DNA from: Rhyacichthys aspro
Taxonomy: Eukaryota > Chordata > Actinopteri > Gobiiformes > Rhyacichthyidae
Assembly (NCBI GenBank): GCA_036850595.1
Contig: CM072159.1
Location: 33,286,636-33,350,635 of the forward strand
DNA length: 64,000 nt
Direction: 5' to 3'
The notes under the pieces were generated by a model. The model did not search any database and had not been told where the DNA came from. It saw only the letters and a program-made list of their open reading frames with translations. Of this stretch, positions 45,306-56,936 are shown in pieces. A program made the translations under genes and the position numbers. Numbering within the stretch: position 1 is the first letter of the stretch; every line of letters begins with the position of its first letter.

Positions 45306-47771
45306 ATGGTTTTCCTTACGACCGTTGTCTTGTTTCTGCTGACGCTGGAATCTGTGACTGGAAACATCGACAAAAACGCTCTGAAACTCTGCGTCACCTC
45401 AAAGTCTCGCATAAAAGACCTGTCAAACCAAAACCTGACCCACGTTCCCTTAAACCTTCCCGCCGACATCGAGTACCTGGACGTTTCACACAACTCCATC
45501 CCGACGCTGACAGAAGACGTCTTTTCCAACCATCACCAGCTCTGTTTCCTCAAAATGGCTCACTGCGGTCTCACGGACATCGCTCTACGGGTTTTTGAAA
45601 ACACGCCGTTGCTCAAAATTCTTAACATTTCTCACAACAGATTAGCGTTCATCCCGGATCTTTCACTGAGACGCCTTCAAATCCTCGACTTGGCTTACAA
45701 TTTGTACGAGAGCTACCGAGTCCCGACGTCTTTTCGGAAGCTCACAAACTTGGAAATCCTTAAATTGGGAAGCTCCACGGCGATTTCTGTGAAATACAAC
45801 GACTTCGACGCTCTACAAAACGTGACTCTACCGCATTTGTTTCTCGGAGCTGGGACAAAATGGAAGGCGTACGAATCGGGCGCTTTAGCTAAACTAAGAC
45901 GTCTCCAGAAAATCTCCCTCAAGGCAACTTTCTGTGGGAATTTTGAATTGTTTGAGTCAATTCTGGAGGATTTGAATCAAACTGAAGTGACAGCAATGAG
46001 ATTCGTGACTGTATTTCCCAATAACTGCAACATAAGTGGTGACCCTTTCCAAGGTTTGCGCAGGATGCCGCAAATCAAGAACGTGACGATGGAGAATACG
46101 TGGTTCAACAGCTCGTTCATGGAGGTCTTTATGAAGAACGTGTGGCTGTCGTCAATTCGCGATCTCTCATTTGTGAATATCACATACAACGAAGACACGC
46201 CGGACGGATTCCAGCTTCCGAGCCTGAACCACACGGTCGCTGTGGAGTTGGTGACATTTAACGGCATTAATCATTACCAGTACAGATACCCCAGGTTCAA
46301 CGTGAGCTTCGATCTCATTTCAAGATTGACGTATATGAAATTTTCCAGAACGGGAATGAATATTTTACCGTGTAATCTCATTGCGGTGTTGCCATCGCTG
46401 GAGACTTTAGACGTTTCCAATAATCTCTTGACGGAAAATGGTTTCTGGTGGCCGGCTTGTTCATACACATCTGTTTTTCCAAAATTAAAACAGCTTTTTT
46501 TGAGTAAAAATCGCTTTCAGAGTCTGTCGTTTATCGCTAAACACACGCATCAAATGAAAACCTTGGAGTCGCTGGATCTTAGTTTTAATTCGATCATCTT
46601 AGAAGGCGTTACAGAGTGGCCCGTTCAACTTAAAGAGCTCAATTTAGGCAACAATTTCCTCGGGAATGACGTTTTTAACTTCCTCTCTCCGCATTTTGAG
46701 AGGATTGATTTGTCCAAGACGGGTTTAACAGCCGTGACGCAAGAGGATATTTCTAAATTCCCAAAACTGATGCACCTTGTTTTAAGCAGTAACAGTATCC
46801 AGTTTATTCCGGCGAATCTCAAAGCGCTGTCATTGCTCAGCCTCTACATCGATCAAAACGCGATCGCGTCGATTTTTAAGGAAGCTCTCTCTGGGATTCC
46901 AAATCTACAGACCTTAAAAGCAGGGAATAATCCGTTTGTTTGCTCGTGCGACTCGTATTGGTTCGTGACTTCCCTGAACAAGTCGCTGCTTCCCGATTGG
47001 CCGCTGCAGTACACGTGCAGCACTCCGGCAGCGTTCGCAGGGAAGTCCCTCACGGATCTCAAAGGTCTGAACGAGCTCAGCTGCAGCACGTGGCTTCAGG
47101 CGATCGCGGGTTTGTCCGTGGTTTTTACCGTTAGCATCGTTAGCGGAGCGGTTTTCTACAAATGCGACGGAGTGTGGTACACCAAGATGCTGTGGGTTTG
47201 GATCAGGATGAAGCGGCGAGGACAAAAGCGGTCGGGAATGCTCCAGGACGCGGCGTTTATGTACCACGCGTTCATCTCCTACAGCCATCGTGACTCGGAT
47301 TGGGTCGACTTTCAGCTCGTGACGTGTTTAGAAGACGCCGGGTTCAATCTCTGCGTCCACGAGAGAGATTTCGTTCCCGGAGACTGGATTATAGACAACA
47401 TCGTCAACTGCGTAGAATCCAGCTACAAAACCATCTTCGTTCTCTCCGAACACTTCGTCCAAAGCGAATGGTGCAACTACGAGCTGTTCTTCGCCCAACA
47501 CAGAGCGGTTAGCATCCAGCAGGACTCCATGGTGTTCATTTTACTCAAACCGATTCCCGCCGAGTCTCTGCCCAAGAAGTTTCTGCGACTGAGGAGCCTT
47601 TTGAGGCAGCAGACATATCTGGAGTGGCCCCAGGACGAAAGAAAGCGGCAGGTTTTTTGGGCGAGTCTCAAGTCGATGCTTCGTGGAGCCGATAAATTCA
47701 TGGTCCTCAAAAACGTGGCGTTAGCGATTTCAGAAAATGTGCCGCTGATAAACTCTGAAGAACGAGATTAA
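45306..47771 (+). CDS. Toll-like receptor, TLR1 family
   Basis: An intact 821-codon frame for a type I pattern-recognition receptor that would signal through MyD88. A signal peptide covers residues 1-19. Leucine-rich repeats (LxxLxLxxN pattern) fill ~45-560, closed by an LRR-CT cap (NPFVCSCDSYWF). A membrane segment is at ~595-618. The TIR domain starts near 652 (FISYSHRDSDW, box 1), with box 2 RDFVPGDW near 688 retaining the BB-loop proline, and box 3 FW near 785. No LRR-NT cysteine cap is obvious, as in the TLR1/2/6/10/14/18/25 group. The length and weak LRR-NT suggest fish TLR18 or TLR25, but I cannot decide. A splice acceptor TTTTTCAG ends at 45298, seven bases before the ATG, so a leader exon lies upstream. 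One candidate ends at 43469 and would add seven in-frame residues. Confidence 0.93.
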   Translation: MVFLTTVVLFLLTLESVTGNIDKNALKLCVTSKSRIKDLSNQNLTHVPLNLPADIEYLDVSHNSIPTLTEDVFSNHHQLCFLKMAHCGLTDIALRVFENTPLLKILNISHNRLAFIPDLSLRRLQILDLAYNLYESYRVPTSFRKLTNLEILKLGSSTAISVKYNDFDALQNVTLPHLFLGAGTKWKAYESGALAKLRRLQKISLKATFCGNFELFESILEDLNQTEVTAMRFVTVFPNNCNISGDPFQGLRRMPQIKNVTMENTWFNSSFMEVFMKNVWLSSIRDLSFVNITYNEDTPDGFQLPSLNHTVAVELVTFNGINHYQYRYPRFNVSFDLISRLTYMKFSRTGMNILPCNLIAVLPSLETLDVSNNLLTENGFWWPACSYTSVFPKLKQLFLSKNRFQSLSFIAKHTHQMKTLESLDLSFNSIILEGVTEWPVQLKELNLGNNFLGNDVFNFLSPHFERIDLSKTGLTAVTQEDISKFPKLMHLVLSSNSIQFIPANLKALSLLSLYIDQNAIASIFKEALSGIPNLQTLKAGNNPFVCSCDSYWFVTSLNKSLLPDWPLQYTCSTPAAFAGKSLTDLKGLNELSCSTWLQAIAGLSVVFTVSIVSGAVFYKCDGVWYTKMLWVWIRMKRRGQKRSGMLQDAAFMYHAFISYSHRDSDWVDFQLVTCLEDAGFNLCVHERDFVPGDWIIDNIVNCVESSYKTIFVLSEHFVQSEWCNYELFFAQHRAVSIQQDSMVFILLKPIPAESLPKKFLRLRSLLRQQTYLEWPQDERKRQVFWASLKSMLRGADKFMVLKNVALAISENVPLINSEERD

Positions 47772-47974
47772 TGTGAAAATACAGAAGGGGCCTGCCTCTC
47801 TTTTAATTCAGGACTGTGTTTCATCATTAATTTGTTGCAGAAACTTATATGTTTGTTTGTTTTTTCTTTCAAATTTATGAGTTTAAGGCGTTTCACTTTC
47901 ACTTCAGCCTCATTTGGATCAGTTTCACTTGTGGCTAGCTTCATATCAGCTTTAGCAGCAATTATTGTATTTAA

Positions 47975-48240
47975 ATCCAAATAAAACCTGTTCTAATCTA
48001 AACAAAAGCTCTTTAAATCCAACCAAAACCTTTTAAAATGAAAGAAAAGTTGTGTAAATTGAAATAACATGTTTATCTTGAACTAAAACCTGATAAAATA
48101 CTTCCAAAACCTGTCCTAGTCCAACTAAAAATTGCCCAAATTTTTAAACCTTTTTGAAATAAAATGTTTATACTGAACTAAAGCCCTTTAAATGCGCCTA
48201 AAAACCTTTTAAAATTAAAATAAGACCTGTTAACTATTTC
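47975..48240 (+). repeat. degenerate 21-bp minisatellite 3' of the TLR gene
   Basis: Units such as AATAAAACCTGTTCTAATC and ACTAAAACCTGATAAAATAC decay with distance; the family resemblance is clear only in the left half. Confidence 0.6.
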
Positions 48241-48622
48241 AAAGCCAGTTTTTCAAGTTTGTTTTATTTTTATGGTTTGCTCCATTTTGTGCAAAAAAGT
48301 AATTCAATTTTCAACTGAATTTGTAAAATAGAGACAAGTCAAACAATGTACATATTATTTCTGTGCGGAGCCTGTTTAAATGCATCTTGTCTGTGACTTT
48401 AACATCAGTGGCATTTATAAAACAATCATAAAGTTGTTGAATCAATTATTTTGTGTAATAAATACTCAAACTGTGTACTTTGTGGCTTTTTATTGCTTCA
48501 TGAGAAAACACAGCATTACTGACTCATTATAGACGTGTAGATGTTCAGAACAACACAGATAAACAGATTTAGCAGATTTAACCGTTGTGGCTTTTTTCTT
48601 TGTGGCTTTGATGAAAAATAAA

Positions 48623-48965
48623 AGTGTATTTTCAGCTGAATATGTCTTTTAACAGAAAAACAGCTGAAAAAAGAAAAGCATCAACAGAGAAAAGGGAGGC
48701 AACGTAAAACACAGATAAATACTGTCAATTCAATCACGTAATGTTTAACGAGGAGGAGATAATTGTCGTCCTGACGCTGAAGTCACAGCTAAGCTAACGC
48801 TAAACTCTAAACTTCAGTTTGGTCAAATGGATTAGTATTTTGGAGGAAAAACTGGTCTGGTTTTATTTTTTAATAAAAGAGAAGCAGGAGAGGTCCCTAG
48901 ACTGATTTTGGAGGAGAGTCTGAGACAGGGACAAAAAAAGAACATCAGGAAGAGGAGCTTTAACT
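48623..48965 (+). repeat. dispersed repeat family A, right part
   Basis: Starts at GTATTTTCAGCTGAATATG and runs to GAGGAGCTTTAAC; nearly identical to the il17ra intron 10 copy over this part. Confidence 0.85.
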
Positions 48966-49068
48966 TCCTGCAGCTTAGGTTTTTCACAAAGTGTCTCAGT
49001 AACAATAATCATCAGAGACAGCCTCAGCTCTTGGGGCTATACTTGTGTTCATTGTTCATCTCTCTCTA

Positions 49069-49215
49069 AAAACATGGAAGTGATAGACTAGGGTCTAAAG
49101 TAAACTGGAGTGTGTTGTGTGTCCAGCAGAGGGCGATAGAGCGTCAGAGAAACACACCGGCTGTTTCCTACTCTCGAGGATCCTTCCTTCAGATGTACTG
49201 TTGTTTACTCATATT
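49069..49215 (+). repeat. dispersed repeat family B
   Basis: ACATGGAAGTGATAGACTAG through CCAGCAGAGGGCGATAGAGC to GAGGATCCTTCCTTCAGA. The reverse complement, about 90% alike by eye, is at 54085-54216. Confidence 0.85.
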
Positions 49216-49251
49216 AACTGGTTAGTAAAACTAACACTGCTGCATGACTAT

Positions 49252-49475
49252 TAAACTTCCGGGAACGTCATGTGACAAGTGTCGACCAATGGGAGCGCTC
49301 CTTTTTGGAGCATGTGATTGTCCAAGGTTTTCAGTTCCTGAATAGAGGTTCTCATCTATTACAATCCCTTACAATAAACACTAGATGGATCAGAAAGACT
49401 GTTTTTTACAAATGATTGATTTTACAATAAACTATTTGAATTAAAACTATTTTCACAACTAGAAGAAATAACATG
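49252..49475 (-). repeat. dispersed repeat family A, left part
   Basis: Reverse copy containing CTTTTTGGAGCATGTGATTG and ATCCCTTACAATAAACACTAG. Together with 48623-48965 and family B it forms a nest of repeats between the TLR and Tc1-like element. Confidence 0.85.
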
Positions 49476-49591
49476 AGCTCAGGTCTGTTTAAGACTGAGA
49501 GTCAGTGTCCACAGATCAACAGCAGAGGCCTCTCTTCTGTTTTCCACACAACACATCTACAGAAAAACACAAACTCAGATTCAGGAAATGA

Positions 49592-50580
49592 AACAGTAGT
49601 AGAGTACACTCCTGACATTTTTGTACATTGTTCATTATATCTTTTCATGTGACAACACTGAAGACATGACACTTTGCTAAAATATATAGTAGTGAGTGTA
49701 CAACTGTGTAAATTTGCTGTCCCAGCCTATCACCTTTACCCTCATCTTCTTTAGCAAGGCAGCAGTGGCCTTGGAGGTGTGTTTGGGGTCGTTATCATGT
49801 TGGAATACTGCCCTGCAGCTCAGTCTCCGAAGGGGATCATGCTCTTCTGCAGTATGTCACAGTACATGTTGGCATTCCTGGTTCCTTTAATGAACTATAG
49901 CTCTCCAGTGCCGACAGCATTAATACAGCCCAATACCATGATACTCCCACCACCATGCTTGACTGTAGGCAAGACACACTTGTCTTTGTACTCACCTGGT
50001 TGCCGCCACACACACTTGACACCATCTGAACCAAATAAGTTTATCTTGGTCTCATCAGATCACAGGACATGGTTCCAGTAATCCATGTCCTTAGTCTGTA
50101 TTCTTCAGCAAACTGTTTGCGGGCTTTCTTGTGCATCACCTTTAGAAGAGGCTTCCTTCTGGGACGACAGCCATGCAGACTGATTTGATGCAGCGTATAG
50201 TCTGAGCAACCCCATGAGGAGCCATGTTGAACTAGTGACCAGTATGAGAGAGTGAGAGCGATAACACTAAATTTTCCCTAAATCCTCCCCATTCACACCT
50301 GAGACAAGTCACATGACACCGGGGAGGGAAAATGGCTAATTGGGCCCAATTTGGACATTATCTCTTAGGGGTACTCACTTCTGTTGCCAGTGGTTTAGAC
50401 ATTAATGGCTGTGTCTTAAATGACGTTGAGGGGACAGCAAATTTACACAAAGCTGTACACTGACCACTCACTACTTTATATTTTAGCAAAGTGTCATGTC
50501 TTCAGTGTTGTCACATGAAAAGATATAATGAACAATGTACAAAAATGTCAGGAGTGTACTCACTTCTGTGAGATACTGTA
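49592..50580 (-). mobile_element. Tc1-like transposon, internally deleted
   Basis: Long inverted ends (ACTCCTGACATTTTTGTACA near 49604 and its complement near 50545; then GTGACAACACTGAAGACATG and its complement) flank a transposase on the minus strand. The start codon and first few codons are seen at about 50225, then a deletion removes the helix-turn-helix N-terminus. The middle, including the first catalytic Asp region (DETK at ~50050) and the second (HDND at ~49795), remains with stops. A second deletion removes the C-terminus with the final acidic residue. The element cannot make its own transposase. Confidence 0.9.
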
Positions 50581-51218
50581 AATCAAAAAGAGAAAATGGC
50601 CTTTCAGATCAACGCAGCTCATCTCAAACAAGTCCATATCCATGAAAACAGGAGCCTGTCAAACTGTAAAATAACACCTCAAACTGTGAATAAATACAAC
50701 AAAAACAAAAACTATTTATTAAAGCTGAGGTCAGAGCAGACTTTTAGAGCATGTGACCATATTACATAAAACAGAAGATGCCAATCTTTACAAGTATTTG
50801 TGATTGTGTGACATGGTCTGGGATTCTCAAACCAACAGCAGCTAAACAAATAAAATGCAAAATAATTCAGGCAACAGTCACACCCAACAAACCTGTCTCA
50901 CAGGTTACACGGCTGCCCTTGTGTTGATGAAACATGATTAATTTCCAGATTCTCTTTCTGTAACTGAGGCTGATTCTGTGAAACCATGTGACCACACAGA
51001 CCCCGCCCATCGATCACTACAAACCTGACCACTGTGTCCTGGTCTGACAGCCTCCTGAAGACCTCAGCAAAGGTAAGAACTGCTCCAAACTGGGATTTTC
51101 AATGTGTTCCACTGAAGCTGGTCTTGTGTATTTTAAAAGGACAGTAATTCTGACAGAAGTTACAGAAGGCTCATGGTTTATTTTTTTACAGACAGGACCT
51201 TCTACACGGGTTAGTTTT

Positions 51219-51224
51219 ATATTA

Positions 51225-51276
<52 letters not shown>
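51219..51276. repeat. (ATT)n microsatellite
   Basis: About eighteen ATT trinucleotides. Confidence 0.97.
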
Positions 51277-51279
<3 letters not shown>

Positions 51280-51344
51280 CTCCCAAAGAAACCTCAGGTC
51301 AGTCGCCCGGTCTGCAACAGCACAATTTTGGAGCTGAGACAAAA

Positions 51345-51580
51345 AGACATTTTTGTGCAGTTATGTGAAAAAATATTTGCCCCTTTCCTGATTTCTTATT
51401 TTTTACACATTTGTCAAACTTAACTGTTTCAGATCAAACAAATGTATATATTAGATGAAGATAATTCAAGTAAACACAAAATGCAGGTTTTAAGTGATGA
51501 TTTTATTTATAAAGAGAAAAGTGCACTAAAAGGAATATCTGAACCTATCTAACCCCTTGTGAAAAAGTCATATTTCAATC
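51345..51580 (-). mobile_element. Tc1-like terminal remnant
   Basis: TATGTGAAAAAATATTTGCC and CCTGATTTCTTATTTTTTAC followed by TTCAGATCAAACAAATGTA is the usual 5' end of the Tc1-like group whose 3' end lies in il17ra intron 8. It closes with CTTGTGAAAAAGTCA. Confidence 0.65.
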
Positions 51581-52415
51581 CTGAATGAGGAGTAGTTTTA
51601 ACTTTTTTTTTATATTAATACAAAAAAGTACATTCAGGACAATCTACAGGAAATATATGTGTTTCTGATGTTAAATATTTAAAGGTAGGGCGTGTAGTTT
51701 TTGATCATTTCTGAAAGCCTTCTTCCTTGTAAATAGGCTAAAATACTGTAGGTTTAGTTTATATAATGTACCTGTGTTTTTCTGAGGCTCATACTACATC
51801 TGTGTTCTTTTGATGTAGCATGATGTAAACACCGTCAGAACGAAACTGAAACTTCTCTTCACTCTGTTAGAAATGGAATAAATACAATAGTCACAAATAA
51901 TACGTTATAAAGTAGTTTACGGTTGTTTACATTTGAAAATCTGCTCACATTTTGAATATGCCATTAATCTATTCAACCAAATGTGTTTTTATGTGAATCA
52001 TTATTATAATTACAGAAGAGGGACTGTCAGAGACGGCTGCTCTTGGGGCAGAAAAACCTCTCGGGTCACATTCTACAAAAATAGCTCTGTGCTGATTGGC
52101 TGAGGTCGTCCCTGAGTGAGCAGTGTGCAAACTGAGCACGCTCAGTGCATCTCTGAGGCTCCAACTCCCTCCACGGTAGGAACAAGTCTTTTTATTATCA
52201 TCATTTTATATACATTTAACATTAGTTTTCTATTATTAATGTCATATAAGATAAAGGTATTTTTGTATTGCACCCACAGAGTTAAAAAGTAGTGTGACGC
52301 TCAGATAGTGGATAAAAATATCAGCTCACAGACACTTTCTGTTTTGTGACAGAGATGTAAACTAACCTCTCTCTGGTTTGGTTCCTGACAGAAACAAACC
52401 CAAAACCTGGTGACG

Positions 52416-53107
52416 ATGGCCCTGGCTCCAGCAGGAAACAACGCACTGTTTAAACCTGGAGACGTTTTCATTCAAGAGTTTGGTAGAAACAAAGAAAGAA
52501 TGTGTGAAATTATTGAAAAACTGAAGATGATCAATGAGGAAATAAGGCACAGACAGAAAGCCTTACGTAAAAGAGCTTCAGCTGCAGGTGAAGCTGGGGC
52601 TGCAGTGGGGATGCTGCTGGGGTCGCGGCTGCTCCTTTCACCGGAGCTCTGGGTCTGGGTCTGGCTGTAGGTGCAGCAGCTGCAGTGAGCTGTAGTGGAT
52701 CAGCTGTTCAATACGAGTTTGAAAAGGACAGAATAAAAGACCAGCAGATGGTGCATCTGGCAAATTTATTTACAGCAGAGTTTGTGGATCGAATGAAATC
52801 TCTGAGAAAGAATGTAAAATATGTGAAGAGATTGTTTCAAGTGTTGAGGAAAGACACAGAGCGTCTGAGCCGAATGGAAACTCACATCGAGGACTTGATC
52901 TCGACAGTTCGTTTGTCCTCATCAGAAACTCTACAACAGTGCCTCCTACTGGTCACTGCACAGTGTGAGAGAACACTGGATGAACTGGAAACACTGGTAG
53001 AGGACATAGAAACTGGGACGATCAACCAGCAAACTGTAGACTTCAATCCTATTTTAATCATACTAGTAATTATATTAGGCTTTATTATAATAATAATCAT
53101 TCATTAG
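52416..53107 (+). CDS. apolipoprotein-L-like membrane protein, one frameshift
   Basis: The frame starts MALAPAG at 52416, right after a splice acceptor (52391), and reads into a charged helix (NKERMCEIIEKLKMINEEI) and a Gly/Ala-rich membrane hairpin typical of APOL family proteins (AGEAGAAVGMLLG). At the G run 52619-52622 the frame shifts: from there the continuing protein is in the frame that ends at 53107, while the first frame stops at 52670. One lost G would explain it. The second part gives a further Gly/Ala segment, a long coiled coil (RMKSLRKNVKYVKRLF; ERTLDELETLVEDIE) and a C-terminal hydrophobic anchor (LIILVIILGFIIIIII). Total would be about 230 residues. Two upstream non-coding exons may end at 51072 and 52175 (good donors). 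AATAAA signals lie at ~53324 and 53349. Function is inferred from family only. Confidence 0.7.
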
Positions 53108-53807
53108 ACACAGTCTTCACAAAAGAAACAGGCTTCACCCTTTTGTTCAAAGTAATGTCAAAGGGAGAGTTGAGCCTGTTTCTGATGTTATTATTATCTC
53201 CAATCGCTGTTTAAATATATGTATTATATGTATAATAATATGTATTCTATTCTATTATATTTACTTTATGAAATACTGAATTATTTGAACATCTTGAAAC
53301 AGAAAAATTATCAGAGACATGTAAATAATAAACTGTATGTAGTTATTCAATAAACAGACTGTACCTGATATTTGTTTCTTCTCATTGTGAAAGTGGTTTA
53401 AATCCAAATAGTTTATTTAAAAGTCAATAATTTGTGTAAAAACAGTTATTTATTGTGAACAGTTTCAAATCTTTCTCTGATCAAACTGAGGAGATATGAC
53501 CTTAGAATAAAAATATATAAACCAAACTCATTTATGTAGAGATAATCAATCCTGGGATTCCTTGGTGATCACAATATTAGATTTTTTTAATGAACATTTA
53601 AGGATCATAGAGTCGTTTATTTTAGCTCCTAAAAAGTGCTGACTCTTTATTCTGAATTAAAAATGTAAAGTTTCATTAATACAGTCACACTGTGGAAGTA
53701 AGGAAGGCACAAACCCTGCACTGTGTGTGTTTTACATTTATTATAACTATCTTATCCCTGAGACAGAACCAGAATCAGCAGCTGAGAGTATGTCATCAGA
53801 AAAAATA

Positions 53808-53839
<32 letters not shown>

Positions 53840-54084
53840 CATAAATGAATAAAGAACCCTTGTTTAAGTAAATTCAGTTTCAAACTCCTTCACAAAACAC
53901 AGTTATTGTTTTGTTTTGTATAAATAGTCATTGACTCACTGTGATTCTGAATGAATCTGCTTGTTTTTGTGTTGTTTTATGTTTGTTATGATTTCATTTT
54001 CAGTTCATTTTTCTGAACATTGTGTTGTATGTCATAAATAGTAGTCTTTTATAATCATAATATTAAAAAAACAAACAAACATTT
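53108..54084. other. 3' flank of APOL-like gene
   Basis: Holds the likely polyadenylation sites, a family A fragment at 53366-53455 (TTTAAATCCAAATAGTTTAT) and an (AAAG)n microsatellite at 53806-53839. No gene seen. Confidence 0.6.
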
Positions 54085-54216
54085 ACCTGTACGCCTCTGA
54101 AGGAAGGATCCTCGGGAGTAGGAAACAGCCGCTGTGTTTCTCTGACGCTCTATCGCCCTCTGCTGGACACACAACACACTACACTTTAGACCCTTGTCTA
54201 TCACTTCCATGTGTTT
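54085..54216 (-). repeat. dispersed repeat family B, reverse copy
   Basis: Complement of 49069-49215 (GCTCTATCGCCCTCTGCTGG). It abuts the minisatellite that begins at 54219. Confidence 0.85.
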
Positions 54217-54218
54217 AG

Positions 54219-54982
54219 AGACCAGACCGAGTCCAGACCGAGACCAGACCGAGACCAGACCGAGTCTAGACCGAGACCAGACCGAGACCAGACCGAGACC
54301 AGACCGAGACCAGACCGAGTCCAGACCGAGTCCAGACCGAGACCAGACCGAGACCAGACCGAGTCCAGACCGAGTCCAGACCGAGACCAGACCGAGACCA
54401 GACCGAGTCCAGACCGAGACCAGACCGAGTCCAGACCGAGTCCAGACCGAGACCAGACCGAGTCCAGACCGAGTCCAGACCGAGACCAGACCGAGACCAG
54501 ACCGAGACCAGACCGAGTCCAGACCGAGACCAGACCGAGACCAGACCGAGTCCAGACCGAGTCCAGACCGAGACCAGACCGAGTCCAGACCGAGACCAGA
54601 CCGAGACCAGACCGAGACCAGACCGAGTCCAGACCGAGTCCACCCCGAGACCAGACCGAGTCCAGACCGAGACCAGACCGAGACCAGACCGAGTCCACCC
54701 CGAGACCAGACCGAGTCCAGACCGAGACCAGACCGAGTCCAGACCGAGACCAGACCGAGACCAGACCGAGACCAGACCGAGTCCAGACCGAGACCAGACC
54801 GAGACCAGACCGAGTCCAGACCGAGACCAGACCGAGTCCAGACCGAACCAGACCGAGTCCAGACCGAGACCAGACCGAGACCAGACCGAGACCAGACCGA
54901 GTCCAGACCGAGTCTAGACCGAGACCAGACCGAGTCTAGACCGAGACCAGACCGAGTCCAGACCGAGTCCAGACTGAGACCA
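54219..54982. repeat. 11-bp minisatellite (AGACCGAGTCC / AGACCGAGACC)
   Basis: About seventy copies of GACCGAGWCCA, W being mostly A or T. All frames crossing it on either strand are repeat products (RPSPDRDQTE; GLGLDSVWSRS). Confidence 0.97.
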
Positions 54983-54989
54983 GTAATGC

Positions 54990-56520
54990 TGTTGTAAGGC
55001 TTTAATTTTGAAAGGCCACTTAAAGGAAGCTGCCTCTTAAGTTAACAGCCTTCAAAAACCTGTCCAAATCCATCTAGAACCTGTTAAAATCCAATTAAAT
55101 CCTGTTTAAATTCAACTAACTGCTCTATCGCTGGGAGTCAGGATCATCTGTCCCTGTTTAATGAGGACTGTCCCACTTCCACAGTCTCTGTCCCATGTCC
55201 CAACAAATAGAAATACTATTATGTCCCAGTTTAGAACAGACCATGTCTCTATTTTAACAAAGAACAACCGAATAATGACCTCAGAGACACATGCTTAGAG
55301 CTAAACTCAAGCCGAATTTATTGATCATTTCTGGAAAAAAATGTTTGCTAAACTAAAAGAGGAACAGCATTGAGCCATTGAACTTCTCATATTTTCCACT
55401 GTGCACTGATTAAGCAACATTAAACCAGAGAAAGAGAAAAAAGACAAAGAACAAACACTGCACAGTAAACTCTGAATGTGTCACAGGCCCATTTTCAAGT
55501 CTCAGTCTTTTGAGTAAAATGCAATTAGGTTTTAGTCATAATTAAGTCTAATCCTTATGAGTTTTTGACTTTATTTTTAGTTTTGTGTTTTGTTGTCTGT
55601 CACCAGATATAGTTGACTAAATATTGACTATATCTGAATCTAGATTTAGTCACTTTTTTTTCTTCAGTAATACTTTCTCCCTGAATGAAATGAATCTACT
55701 ACTAACCTGTTACAGCTGCGATATTTAAAAGCCGTTCTTCTCACCGGTCGCTGCACCTTTTCCTCCAAACCCACACCTTTATTCATTTGAATTTTCACAA
55801 ATGCTTCAAGCTGGTGTTTATGTTTTTTCAAATATGGGGATCACATCCATAACATTAACCTATTGAAAATGGATTACACTATAATCATCTATATTTATTT
55901 CAAACTGAAGCATGGCCTAAAGACAGTAATCTCATTGTGTCATGAGTCATTCAGTCAGTGGTGAGTTGAAGCAGAAGTGCGTAAAAAAAAAAGAAAGAAG
56001 TACATTTAGTCAGAGTTTTCGTTCTCATTAATTAATTTTTATTTAGTTTTAGTTTCATTTCAGCTTCAAAAGTATGTCATTGACTAAAACTATGAAGACA
56101 ACAAAATAAACACTGGCCGCCGTGCCCCTCCCTCGTCCCGCTGCAGGTTCATGATTCTGAGTTGTTTTAAAAGAGACATAAATGAAGTAGAATGACCGAC
56201 TGTAGAAAACAAACTGCCGTCTCATTGGCCCAGTCTCGTGTGATGTCAGAGCGGGGGGCGTGTCCAGGGTCGGGGTCCCACAGGTGAACACTGAGGTGGG
56301 ATAAGACGCTGTTGTGTAAAATGTGTATTTGTCTCATTGCTGTGGCCTAACTCAAGGAAAGGAAGGTCAAAAGAGTGAAGTGAACTTCCCTGTTTTCACA
56401 AACTTACCAAACACTGGGTGGACTCTGTGGTTCATCTGTTCATTGTTTTGAGGAAGTGACGAAAGGAAATGAAGGTGAAGGCAGATCCTGGGTTATATTA
56501 CAACATTTATTAGAGATCAC
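54990..56520. other. intergenic, no gene recognised
   Basis: Contains three degenerate copies of the 21-bp unit (55050-55112). The rest is AT-rich with no supported gene or transposon end. Confidence 0.5.
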
Positions 56521-56522
56521 AG

Positions 56523-56935
56523 TCCAGACTGAGTCCAGACCGAGTCCAGACCGAGTCCAGACAGAGTCCAGACTGAGTCCAGACAGAGTCCAGACAGAGT
56601 CCAGACTGAGTCCAGACAGAGTCCAGACAGAGTCCAGACAGAGTCCAGACTGAGTCCAGACAGAGTCCAGACAGAGTCCAGACAGAGTCCAGACCGAGTC
56701 CAGACTGAGACCAGACTGAGTCCAGACAGAGTCCAGACAGAGTCCAGACAGAGTCCAGACAGAGTCCAGATTGAGACCAGACTGAGTCCAGACAGAGTCC
56801 AGACCGAGTCCAGACAGAGTCCAGATTGAGACCAGACTGAGTCCAGACAGAGTCCAGACTGAGTCCAGACAGAGTCCAGACTGAGTCCAGACAGAGTCCA
56901 GACAGAGTCCAGACCGAGTCCAGACCGAGTCCAAC
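56523..56935. repeat. 11-bp minisatellite (GAGTCCAGACA/C) abutting the Ig-receptor start codon
   Basis: About 37 copies of AGTCCAGACWG-type units, closely related to 54219-54982. The last unit ends one base before the ATG at 56937, so the leader or promoter of the Ig-receptor gene must lie in the array or be initiated within it. Confidence 0.96.
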
Positions 56936-56936
56936 G

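Noticed and set aside
54194..54997. Long frames of RPSPDRDQTE or GLGLDSVWSRS type on both strands, also at 56440-57016
   Set aside because: Pure translation of an 11-bp minisatellite, open in several frames by chance of the unit.
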